Assembly (NCBI RefSeq): GCF_001911425.1
Contig: NZ_MPPL01000001.1
Location: forward strand, 4,655,272 to 4,698,369
Direction: 5' to 3'
DNA from: Mucilaginibacter polytrichastri
Lineage (GTDB): Bacteria; Bacteroidota; Bacteroidia; Sphingobacteriales; Sphingobacteriaceae
DNA length: 43,098 nucleotides
Shown here: piece after piece, positions 35,892 through 43,098 of the stretch
Position numbering within the stretch: position 1 is the first letter of the stretch
How the letters are laid out: every line of letters begins with the position of its first letter
Position numbers and translations under genes: made by a program
The notes under the pieces: generated by a model
What the model was told of the DNA's origin: nothing
Seen by the model: only the letters and a program-made list of their open reading frames with translations
Databases searched by the model: none

Positions 35892-38261
35892 CTATTTAAC
35901 AACTTCAAAAGTTACATACCCCATTCCTGCTTCGCCGTTTTGGGTGATACCTTGTATAATGGCGATGTATCTGCCGGGCTGATCTGAGGTATAAAAGGTT
36001 ACCTGGTTTTTACCGTTAACAGTTGTACCTGCATTGGGTTGCCAGTAAAGCACATTTCTAAAATCGGGTAGGTGGCTATTGATCTGTGCATCGGTATCAT
36101 ATACGGGCGAATAAAACCTGCGTTGCAGCTGCATCCCTTCATAGTCCAGCACTACGGCATGCGGGTCCAGCTCTACGCCGCCCATGTCGCCTTTGTAGGT
36201 TGTAAAGCTGAAGATGCCATCCAGCGCGGTGGGTTCATAAAAATACCGGGAGCGCACCACTTCAAGTTTACGCACCTTTAGCGGGTCCATTCCTATTACT
36301 TTATTGGTGTTAAAAACCGGGATACCATCTACCATTACCATGGGGTCGCTCTCTAAAAAACCGAACTCGGCCAGGGTTTTAATGTGGTATTTGTTTTTGG
36401 GCTTTATAATATTTACTTCAGATACATACTCGCGCAGCACTTCTTCCATGGTGGTGAAGCGGGTAAAATCATCGAGCTTGTAGGTTTTATAAGGCTTAAA
36501 GTAAAATGCGCTGCTATCAATATGCGGGTCATAAAACTGCTTTATTTTTGCTGCCGAATACAAGTTTTGCACCTGCATGGCTACGCTATAATTCTCCAGT
36601 AATGATTGCGTAATGCCACCCAGTTGAAAGGCAGGATAGGTAGTGGCCGAAAATTGCTCGGAAAAAGGGCTGAGTATTTCGATATGGTAAGTGCTGTCTT
36701 TTTCGGTATTGGTTTGTACAATAATTTCGCCGGGGCCGTACATGTCGCGGGTATTAAACAACAGGTGCCCGGTTGAATCACTTACAGCCGGGTACATTTG
36801 AACCCGCTTACCGGGGATGCCCAGGTAGGCAATCACTCCCCTGGCTGGTTTGTTTTCCGGCATTTCTGTTATTTTTCCGGTAATAATGTGGCCATTATAT
36901 TCCGGCAAAAATTTAAAAGCCGGGGCGGCATTGCTTAGTATATTAGCCCAGTCAAACTGCCGCCAGCCCTGTGTAAGCATCAAATTATCTAAAGCTGCAT
37001 CTGTTTCGGAATTTGCATTGACAAAATACCAGGATGGCGATTCGATGTTTCCACGCAATTCTGATATTAACCAAAGGTAGCTTTGAATATCCAGCTGCTC
37101 CGGCTGCTGCAAGGAATCTACCCGGATTACCGCCATCGACAAATCGGCTATCACCGGTTTGCCATCCTGGTTTTGTGAGGTGAATGCGACCGCCACTTTT
37201 TTTCTGGTAGTATATGAAGATTGATTTACAATGGCATTCACTACTAGCCTTTGCTTCGGCCTGGTGAAATAAAGACGTTCGCAAACGGGCTGTTTATTAT
37301 TGTTAAATACGGTAAAGTGTGTTATGCCGGCATCAAGCTTGCTCTTGTCTATACTGAAAATTGCAGAACCATTGCTGATATAAATACGCTCGGCAACCTT
37401 AACCGTTTGGGCTGCGTGCGCAAATAGATATACGGGACCGGGTATATTAGTATTGATCCGCACATTTATTTTACCTGCGCCATCATCTGTAAGCAACATA
37501 GAATACCCTTGTTCGGCCACAGCAGGAAGGCTTTTAAACAGGTTTTTATTCCCCGCTTTAACCACCGCCCGGTAGGTTTCGCCCGCTTTAGGGGTTAGCA
37601 TCACATTACCCAAACCAAAATGCAGGGGCTGGAATTTGGCCACAGTATCATTATGCTGATTAATTATCGCACCTTTCATATTAGCCCCCTTACCATTATT
37701 TCCCACTATTCTAAATGCTACTTTATTGGCAACGTCCTTAAGCAGTGTGCCACCTTCGGGGAAAAACTGCACGTCATAATCAACCGCAGTAGTTTCTGTC
37801 AAGAGGTCATCAGGAGATTTTAATGGATTTACAATGCAGATCTGTTTCTCGAAGTAATAATCCGGACTATAATTTTTCATCCAGCTGGTATAAGCCCGCA
37901 ACTTATAATTACCACTGCTTAAATTTACGGGGATGTAGATCGAACCGTTCCCGTCAGCATTGTTTAAGGCTATTTTGGCCTGCATTACCGGGTTATTTTC
38001 CTTGTCTAACACATCAACATAAGCGGTTTTACTAATTTTTAAGGGCTTATTAGTAGCGCCATCCAAATCATAAATTTTAAGCCAAAGTATCTCACCTGTT
38101 AGGTAAAAACTTTTGTCAGTGTGTACAAACAGCTTTTCGTGCAGGTTTTTTTGTTGATAGCGGTTAAAGCTGCCTGTAATGTCATTTACCTGAGCTTCGG
38201 CATTTAGCATAGCAACTACACTAATGCACAACGTAATGATATGATAAACTCTGTTTTTCAT
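35892..38261 (-). CDS. Exported multi-domain protein with TonB-plug-like C-terminal segment
   Basis: 789 residues from the start at 38261 (signal peptide MKNRVYHIITLCISVVAMLN, cleavage near AEAQ). An ATG at 38315 would extend it into the DUF4249 gene and is less likely. The N-terminal half shows macroglobulin-MG2-like strands (KLFVHTDKSFYLTGEILWLK and GNYKLRAYTSWMKNYSP), as in alpha-2-macroglobulin-like Bacteroidota proteins. Residues about 642-690 (MVDGIPVFNTNKVIGMDPLK then VRKLEVVRSRYF) resemble a TonB receptor plug, but no barrel follows. It is the last gene of a four-gene operon with a TonB-dependent receptor. A role in envelope assembly or transport is inferred from neighbours. Confidence 0.75.
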   Translation of the reverse strand: MKNRVYHIITLCISVVAMLNAEAQVNDITGSFNRYQQKNLHEKLFVHTDKSFYLTGEILWLKIYDLDGATNKPLKISKTAYVDVLDKENNPVMQAKIALNNADGNGSIYIPVNLSSGNYKLRAYTSWMKNYSPDYYFEKQICIVNPLKSPDDLLTETTAVDYDVQFFPEGGTLLKDVANKVAFRIVGNNGKGANMKGAIINQHNDTVAKFQPLHFGLGNVMLTPKAGETYRAVVKAGNKNLFKSLPAVAEQGYSMLLTDDGAGKINVRINTNIPGPVYLFAHAAQTVKVAERIYISNGSAIFSIDKSKLDAGITHFTVFNNNKQPVCERLYFTRPKQRLVVNAIVNQSSYTTRKKVAVAFTSQNQDGKPVIADLSMAVIRVDSLQQPEQLDIQSYLWLISELRGNIESPSWYFVNANSETDAALDNLMLTQGWRQFDWANILSNAAPAFKFLPEYNGHIITGKITEMPENKPARGVIAYLGIPGKRVQMYPAVSDSTGHLLFNTRDMYGPGEIIVQTNTEKDSTYHIEILSPFSEQFSATTYPAFQLGGITQSLLENYSVAMQVQNLYSAAKIKQFYDPHIDSSAFYFKPYKTYKLDDFTRFTTMEEVLREYVSEVNIIKPKNKYHIKTLAEFGFLESDPMVMVDGIPVFNTNKVIGMDPLKVRKLEVVRSRYFYEPTALDGIFSFTTYKGDMGGVELDPHAVVLDYEGMQLQRRFYSPVYDTDAQINSHLPDFRNVLYWQPNAGTTVNGKNQVTFYTSDQPGRYIAIIQGITQNGEAGMGYVTFEVVK

Positions 38262-38271
38262 TACTATCCTG

Positions 38272-39462
38272 TTATAATAGATCCGGCCAATAGCCAGGTT
38301 TTTTATTATAGCCACCTTTCATTTTTAAGCGGCAATCCACACAATTGCCAGCGGCGTAAGCATAACCCAACGTAACCGGCCCCGAGCCATACGTTGTATA
38401 TATTACAGAATCGCCATGGGTGTACAGCCTGGCCAGTCTATCATTAAAAGTACTGAGTGGGTCAAAGGGCAAATAGCCCGGCACACATCCATATTCATTG
38501 GGTGGCGGATAATAATTGGGGGTATACAGGGGGATACTATTATGCCCTATAATAAACCGCTTACTGGTTTGGTTTGATGCGCTGATGTATCCCATAACCG
38601 GCTCGTTAGCATCGGCCAGGTTATGCAGGTTGCCTTTGAGGTCGCTTGGCTGTGCATCAAATATACTGCCCAGTTGCTCGGTATTTTTCTTCAGCTTTTG
38701 CCAGTATTCATAAGCTGCTTTGGTAAGCGCATATTGTTTAATCAGGATGCTGTAGCCCAGGGCGAGCTTTCCGGTAGCTTCATCTACGTAAGTAATCAGT
38801 TGTTTATTTATTACAGACTGGCTTAAGTTCTCTGCCGAGCCAACTAAAATCTGGTTACCGGTACCGTTAATCCAGCAGATATTATCATAGTCGTCTGGCG
38901 TCATATAATTAATTGAGCCATTCTTGTAGATGTAGCGGGAGTTGTAATATGATCCGTACTCCCAGGTTTCGGTAAAATCCCATCTAAAATATTTCACTTT
39001 ATTGGTAGCATCGTGTGTAGAAACGGCAAACTGTAACCCGTTATTCACAACCGAATAAGAAATACTATCAATGGGCGGGGTATTATCTATCTCCACCATG
39101 TCAGACGCGTATTCTTTTTTATCACTGGTAATAATATGCAGCCTGCAAGTCTGCGCGGCATGCAAATCAACCTTTGATATCCTGTATATGCCATTGCCCT
39201 GCTCTGTAAGTAAGTAATGATTATTCAGGTTGTCATCGATATAGATAGCAGCACCCAATTCTGTTTTTGATTTAGCAGTATCGGCCAATTGCGTGGTACG
39301 GCTTAGTTTTATCGTGGTGGTATCTCCGGTATTAATAACGCCCTCTACCACCAGGTAATTGGGCGCATTGGTAACCACATCTGGCGAAAACGGCTTTTTA
39401 CAGGCCCACATTGAATCTGCGAGCAGCAATACAAATAATATCTTCCGGCTATTTCTCATCAT
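38272..39462 (-). CDS. DUF4249 domain lipoprotein
   Basis: 396 residues matching DUF4249, a family of Bacteroidota outer-membrane lipoproteins usually paired with TonB-dependent receptors. The N-terminus is a lipoprotein-like signal (LLLADSMWACKKPFSPD), with Cys21 as probable lipidation site. Typical family features are NYLVVEGVINTGDTTTIKLS near the start, TPPIDSISY in the middle and a conserved cysteine pair near the end (NCVDC). Gaps of 2 bases to the receptor gene and 10 bases to the next gene imply one transcript. The bound substrate is unknown. Confidence 0.88.
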   Translation of the reverse strand: MMRNSRKILFVLLLADSMWACKKPFSPDVVTNAPNYLVVEGVINTGDTTTIKLSRTTQLADTAKSKTELGAAIYIDDNLNNHYLLTEQGNGIYRISKVDLHAAQTCRLHIITSDKKEYASDMVEIDNTPPIDSISYSVVNNGLQFAVSTHDATNKVKYFRWDFTETWEYGSYYNSRYIYKNGSINYMTPDDYDNICWINGTGNQILVGSAENLSQSVINKQLITYVDEATGKLALGYSILIKQYALTKAAYEYWQKLKKNTEQLGSIFDAQPSDLKGNLHNLADANEPVMGYISASNQTSKRFIIGHNSIPLYTPNYYPPPNEYGCVPGYLPFDPLSTFNDRLARLYTHGDSVIYTTYGSGPVTLGYAYAAGNCVDCRLKMKGGYNKKPGYWPDLL

Positions 39463-39464
39463 CG

Positions 39465-42236
39465 TTAAAATCTGATATTATAGTTTATAAATGGTATAGC
39501 TGTGGCGAAAATGGATAACTGATAACCATTGATGGTACCGCCGCCTGATGTAAAGTAGGTTGAATAGGCATTTTTGCGTCCGGTAAGGTTGTAAACCCCA
39601 ATAGTCCAGGAGTTGTGCGTAAGCTGATGCACGCGGTGGTTACCTTCTATATTGATCGAAAAATCGGAACGGAAATAATTGGGGATGCGATATTCATTAC
39701 GGTCTGAATAATATACCCGCTCAGAACCCGCGTATTCGTACTTGGCAATGGGCAGCGTAATTGGTTTGCCGGTACTGTAAACCAAATTTAATGATATACT
39801 GTAACGGTGCGTAAAACGATAATTGCCCGTTAAGTTAAAGTTGTGTGGCTTATCATAATTGGCCGGATAGTAATTCCCCTGGTTAATCAGCTCGCCGGCG
39901 TTTGGGTCGTCTTGTTTCAGAAAAGTTCGCGAATAGGTATAGCTGGTCCAGCCGTTAAGCTTGCCTACATTTTTACGGATCAAAAATTCAACCCCATAAG
40001 CCTTACCCTTGGTGTTTAGTACATCGGTTTCTATATGGTGGTTCATCACCAGCACTGCGCCGCTTTTATAATCAAGATAATCTCTTAGCCGTTTATAGTA
40101 AACTTCGACAGAGGTTTCGATGGTGTTCGATTTAAAATTTTTGTACAACCCCATAGATACCTGATCGCCATATTGCGGTTTAATGTTGGGGTCGCTGAGT
40201 TTGTAAACATCGGTAGGCGAAATGGCAGTTGTGTTTGATAACAGGTGAATGTACTGGCGCAGGGTATTATAACCCGCCTTTACCGAAAAATCATCCGTGA
40301 TATTATACCGGCCCGATACCCTGATCTCGGGGCCGCCATAGGTTTTAATGTTTTTACCCTTGCCATAAGCGGTACTATCTATCAGGCTGTTTTCGGTTTT
40401 GGGCTGGCCGGCAGCATACTGGTAAACCGTGTGCGGCCCGAGGTAATTATATAACGAATACCGTACCCCTAAACTGAAAGAAAGCTTACTGGTTACATCA
40501 TATTTATCGCCCAAATAAATTGCGCTTTCCAGTGCCCGCTCGGTCTGTAACTTATCGGGCACTACTAATGATGCACTTCCCTGTGGCGTATAATCGCCAC
40601 CGTTTATATTATAAAGCAGCGAACTTATCCCAAAATCGAGCGTGTGTTTACGGCTCAGGTAGTAGGTAAAATCCGTTTTAACATATTCCTGCCTGATGTT
40701 AAAGTTGAGCTTATAACCATCAACAGGGTTAGCCTGGCTGCTTACCGCATACTGGTAGTCATCTACCCCTGTTGATATTAAACTAAACAGCTTATTATTA
40801 TAAGTGTGTTTCCATTTAATTGCCGCGTTTTTATTGCTGTAACTATAAGTGGTATCGCTGTTTAATTTAAAGGCATCGTGGCTCATGTAGCCGGTAAAGT
40901 ACAGGTTATTCTTATCGTTAATCTGATGGCTGATGCCCAGGTTAAGGTCATAGAACGAAGCACTGCTATGTTTATAGTCATCGGGCAGTAAATGCAGCAG
41001 CCAGTCTGAATAGGTGGTACGCCCGCCGAATATAAAGGAGGTTTTATCCTTCACGATAGGCCCTTCAATATTTAATCTACTGGTAAGCAAGCCAATACCT
41101 GCCGACCCGGTGAATTTCTTTTTATTGCCCTCCCGGTCGGTTACCTGCAGTACTGATGATAAACGGCCGCCATAATTCTCGGGGATGCTGCTTTTGTATA
41201 ACGCTATATCCTTTACAATATCCGGGTTAAAGGCCGAGAAAAAGCCGAAGAAGTGAGCCGGGTTATAAACGGTAGATTCGTTCAGCAAGATCAGGTTCTG
41301 ATCGGCGGAGCCGCCGCGCACATTGAACCCCGTAGTGGCCTCGCCTACCGAAGTTACACCCGGCAAAGTGAGCACTACACGTAATATATCGGCTTCGCCA
41401 AATACGGCGGGTACCTGTTTAATGCTTTTAATGTCTAACCGGGTAGCGCCCAGTTCCACACTACGTACATTGGCCACCTTATCGGCAGAAATTTTTACTT
41501 CTTTTAACGTGGTAACCTGTTCCTGCACTTCAATGTTGAGGCTCCCGTTCGAGTATACGATTACCTGCCGGTGGGTATCGCGCATGCCCAATGCCTTAAT
41601 ATTAATTAAGTTACGCCCCTTGGGCAATGTAATGGCGTAGTAACCAAACTGATTGGTAGCTATGCCGTTTTTTGAGCCAGCCACCATAATACTGGCCCCG
41701 ATAATAGCTTCCCCGGTTTTAATATCGCGGATGTAGCCGGCCAGCGTAACGTTGCCGCCTTTAATATTGTTAGTTTTTATCCCTACCTCATAGAGCTTAT
41801 TTTCGGTAGTGGCTTTGGTTATTTTCTTCTCGTTAATATCTGCGGTGTAATCTTTAATAACAGCAGCGCCTGCTGGGGCAGTTGGTGATGCCTTGTTATT
41901 ATTATAATACCCGGCAGCAAGTTGAGGCTGTAGCTGGCGTTCGCGGGTTAAAAAAACATCGTGCGCGCCGGTAATTGCAAAGTGATAATTGGTATTGGCA
42001 AAGGCCTGGTTTAGTATAAGTTCGAGTGGTTTATCAGTTATTTGCAAAGTTACCCGGAGGCTGTCAAACTGTGCAACATCATAATAAAAATGATAGCCGC
42101 TTTTGGTTTGCAGGTCGGCAGCCACCTCATTAATAGTTGCCTGCTTATAGTTTACACTAATGAGCTTTGTACTTTGCGCTATTAGTAAAGTACAGTTAAA
42201 TAACAAATACAATAATAACAGGTAAAGTTTTCTCAT
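39465..42236 (-). CDS. TonB-dependent outer-membrane receptor with STN and carboxypeptidase-like domains
   Basis: 923 residues. Signal peptide (about 1-20); STN domain (about 27-95: INEVAADLQTKSGYHFYYDV), which links such receptors to anti-sigma signalling; CarboxypepD_reg-like domain (about 165-245: GYIRDIKTGEAIIGASIMVA); plug (about 270-370: VPAVFGEADILRVVLTLPGV, GFNVRGGSADQNLILLNEST); then a 22-strand-type barrel ending in PFINYNIRF with a terminal Phe. It imports or moves an unknown ligand across the outer membrane. It begins 1 base after the stop of the 250-residue gene and is followed after 2 bases by the DUF4249 lipoprotein. No FecI/FecR genes lie in the window. Confidence 0.94.
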   Translation of the reverse strand: MRKLYLLLLYLLFNCTLLIAQSTKLISVNYKQATINEVAADLQTKSGYHFYYDVAQFDSLRVTLQITDKPLELILNQAFANTNYHFAITGAHDVFLTRERQLQPQLAAGYYNNNKASPTAPAGAAVIKDYTADINEKKITKATTENKLYEVGIKTNNIKGGNVTLAGYIRDIKTGEAIIGASIMVAGSKNGIATNQFGYYAITLPKGRNLINIKALGMRDTHRQVIVYSNGSLNIEVQEQVTTLKEVKISADKVANVRSVELGATRLDIKSIKQVPAVFGEADILRVVLTLPGVTSVGEATTGFNVRGGSADQNLILLNESTVYNPAHFFGFFSAFNPDIVKDIALYKSSIPENYGGRLSSVLQVTDREGNKKKFTGSAGIGLLTSRLNIEGPIVKDKTSFIFGGRTTYSDWLLHLLPDDYKHSSASFYDLNLGISHQINDKNNLYFTGYMSHDAFKLNSDTTYSYSNKNAAIKWKHTYNNKLFSLISTGVDDYQYAVSSQANPVDGYKLNFNIRQEYVKTDFTYYLSRKHTLDFGISSLLYNINGGDYTPQGSASLVVPDKLQTERALESAIYLGDKYDVTSKLSFSLGVRYSLYNYLGPHTVYQYAAGQPKTENSLIDSTAYGKGKNIKTYGGPEIRVSGRYNITDDFSVKAGYNTLRQYIHLLSNTTAISPTDVYKLSDPNIKPQYGDQVSMGLYKNFKSNTIETSVEVYYKRLRDYLDYKSGAVLVMNHHIETDVLNTKGKAYGVEFLIRKNVGKLNGWTSYTYSRTFLKQDDPNAGELINQGNYYPANYDKPHNFNLTGNYRFTHRYSISLNLVYSTGKPITLPIAKYEYAGSERVYYSDRNEYRIPNYFRSDFSINIEGNHRVHQLTHNSWTIGVYNLTGRKNAYSTYFTSGGGTINGYQLSIFATAIPFINYNIRF

Positions 42237-42237
42237 A

Positions 42238-42990
42238 TTATGGCATTAGATGGTCGTAATATGTGGCGATGCCAGCCATTGCCTTTTCGGGATCTCTTTT
42301 AAAATCGATGCCGTTACTCTTAATGTACTGCTGCAACTCTTTCTTATGCTCTTTAAGCAAGTTTACAATATCACCCATGCTACTTATGGGGTAATAGCCT
42401 TCTCCTTTTTTTATATAGAACTGCCTTTTTGTTGGGGTAAAATAAGTTTCGATCTCGTTACCGGATGATTGATTTTGCATGGTTTTGGTATACCGCGCTA
42501 CGGCCTCTGTTTTGCCGCCATAAAACTGATCGTAATAGCCGGATGCAAATGTGGTGTTGTTGCTAACCGTATCTGCGGCTATATAAACAAAGTGGTGCCC
42601 CTCCAGATCAAAGCTTGCAACACGTTCGCCGGCAAGGGTATACCGCGAAAAATTATTATAAAGTTGCACTACCAACAGGTCTTTATACACATCATACAGC
42701 ATGGGTACCTTACTATAGGTGTAGCCATCAAACGTCACAGTGCCAGGCCGCAAATCTGCCAGGTCATGAAAGTTGGCATTACTTTTTATCAACGGATTAT
42801 AGGGCACATATTCTACACCATTATACAACCGCGATTGCTGCCCAATGGCCTTGTTGTAATTATTCACCACATAGCTTTCTACATAACTGGTTGCAGTACT
42901 ATCCGGACTAAGCTTTTGGGCATAGCCATTATTTATAAAAAAAAGAGGCAACAGGCAAACAGCCAGCACGCTTATAATTGGTTTCTTCAT
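42238..42990 (-). CDS. Exported hypothetical protein, first gene of the TonB receptor operon
   Basis: 250 residues from the start at 42990 (MKKPIISVLAVCLLPLFFIN, signal peptide ending near GYAQ). The upstream in-frame ATG at 43023 would add 11 polar residues before the signal and is disfavoured. The mature part looks beta-rich (SRLYNGVEYVPYNPLIKSNA, YDQFYGGKTEAVARYTKTMQ) with a helical C-terminus (VNLLKEHKKELQQYIKSNG). I do not recognise the family. Tight spacing to the receptor (1 base) suggests a periplasmic or surface partner of that system. Confidence 0.75.
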   Translation of the reverse strand: MKKPIISVLAVCLLPLFFINNGYAQKLSPDSTATSYVESYVVNNYNKAIGQQSRLYNGVEYVPYNPLIKSNANFHDLADLRPGTVTFDGYTYSKVPMLYDVYKDLLVVQLYNNFSRYTLAGERVASFDLEGHHFVYIAADTVSNNTTFASGYYDQFYGGKTEAVARYTKTMQNQSSGNEIETYFTPTKRQFYIKKGEGYYPISSMGDIVNLLKEHKKELQQYIKSNGIDFKRDPEKAMAGIATYYDHLMP

Positions 42991-43036
42991 TGCAAATGAG
43001 GATGATGCAATATCGCAAGGCATTATCGCCTTAAGT

Positions 43037-43044
43037 CAAATCTA
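43037..43044 (-). promoter_or_regulatory. Candidate -7 element for the TonB receptor operon
   Basis: TAGATTTG on the minus strand matches TAnnTTTG; transcription would start near 43030, giving a leader of about 40 bases to the ATG at 42990. A -33 TTTG is not seen at the right distance. The AT-rich bases beyond (43045-43098) include the palindrome TATTTATAAATA. Confidence 0.45.
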
Positions 43045-43098
43045 TAATTAATAGTATAAATACAGTATATTTATTTATAAATAAATGAGTTTTCGATT

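Noticed and set aside
42469..42999. 176-codon plus-strand open frame opposite the first gene of the TonB receptor operon
   Set aside because: It is antisense to a signal-peptide protein with a sensible start, and the translation has no domain-like character.

Overview
The window looks like a chromosome segment from a Bacteroidota bacterium of the family Sphingobacteriaceae, most likely Mucilaginibacter or a close relative. The 16S rRNA has a sphingobacterial character, several promoters fit the Bacteroidota TTTG-N19-TAnnTTTG pattern, and the proteins are typical of the group (STN/TonB receptor, DUF4249 lipoprotein, LytTR two-component pair, many secreted glycoside hydrolases). The genus is inferred from memory of sequence character, not from a search.

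Layout. 1-13,100: a glycan-degradation cluster. GH35, GH20, GH29 and GH92 (cut by the left edge) are transcribed leftwards with gaps of 4-14 bases. GH3 and an unclassified GH42-like secreted protein run rightwards. The exo-activities (beta-galactosidase, beta-hexosaminidase, alpha-fucosidase, alpha-mannosidase) suit trimming of complex N-glycan-like chains. 13,100-16,300: a signal-peptide protein with a coiled-coil middle, a papain-like cysteine peptidase and an unrecognised 210-residue protein. 16,312-18,369: a membrane protein, a NarL-type histidine kinase and its response regulator. 18,397-20,227: a LytS-type kinase and LytTR regulator on the other strand.

20,241-23,517 holds the most interesting locus. 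A 51-residue, Ser/Thr-rich peptide with no cysteine is followed by a strong hairpin and then by a complete 999-residue class I lanthipeptide dehydratase (LanB) with both glutamylation and elimination motifs. No cyclase, transporter or cysteine-bearing precursor is present. It looks like a minimal RiPP locus whose product cannot contain ordinary lanthionine rings. The LytS/LytTR pair diverges from it across only 56 bases.

23,700-30,011: a complete rRNA operon on the minus strand (16S, tRNA-Ile, tRNA-Ala, 23S, and two tandem 5S genes each with its own terminator), driven by a perfect-consensus promoter. Every spacer carries low-complexity imperfect inverted repeats. 30,389-35,305: housekeeping and accessory genes (VF530 protein, degenerate DEAD-box protein, methyltransferase, DUF92 protein, DNA polymerase IV, uracil-DNA-glycosylase-like protein). 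35,306-35,891: no gene, but a pair of REP-like hairpins, one interrupted by a 292-base MITE with 17-base terminal inverted repeats and an 11-base target duplication. 35,892-42,990: a tight four-gene envelope operon built around a TonB-dependent receptor.
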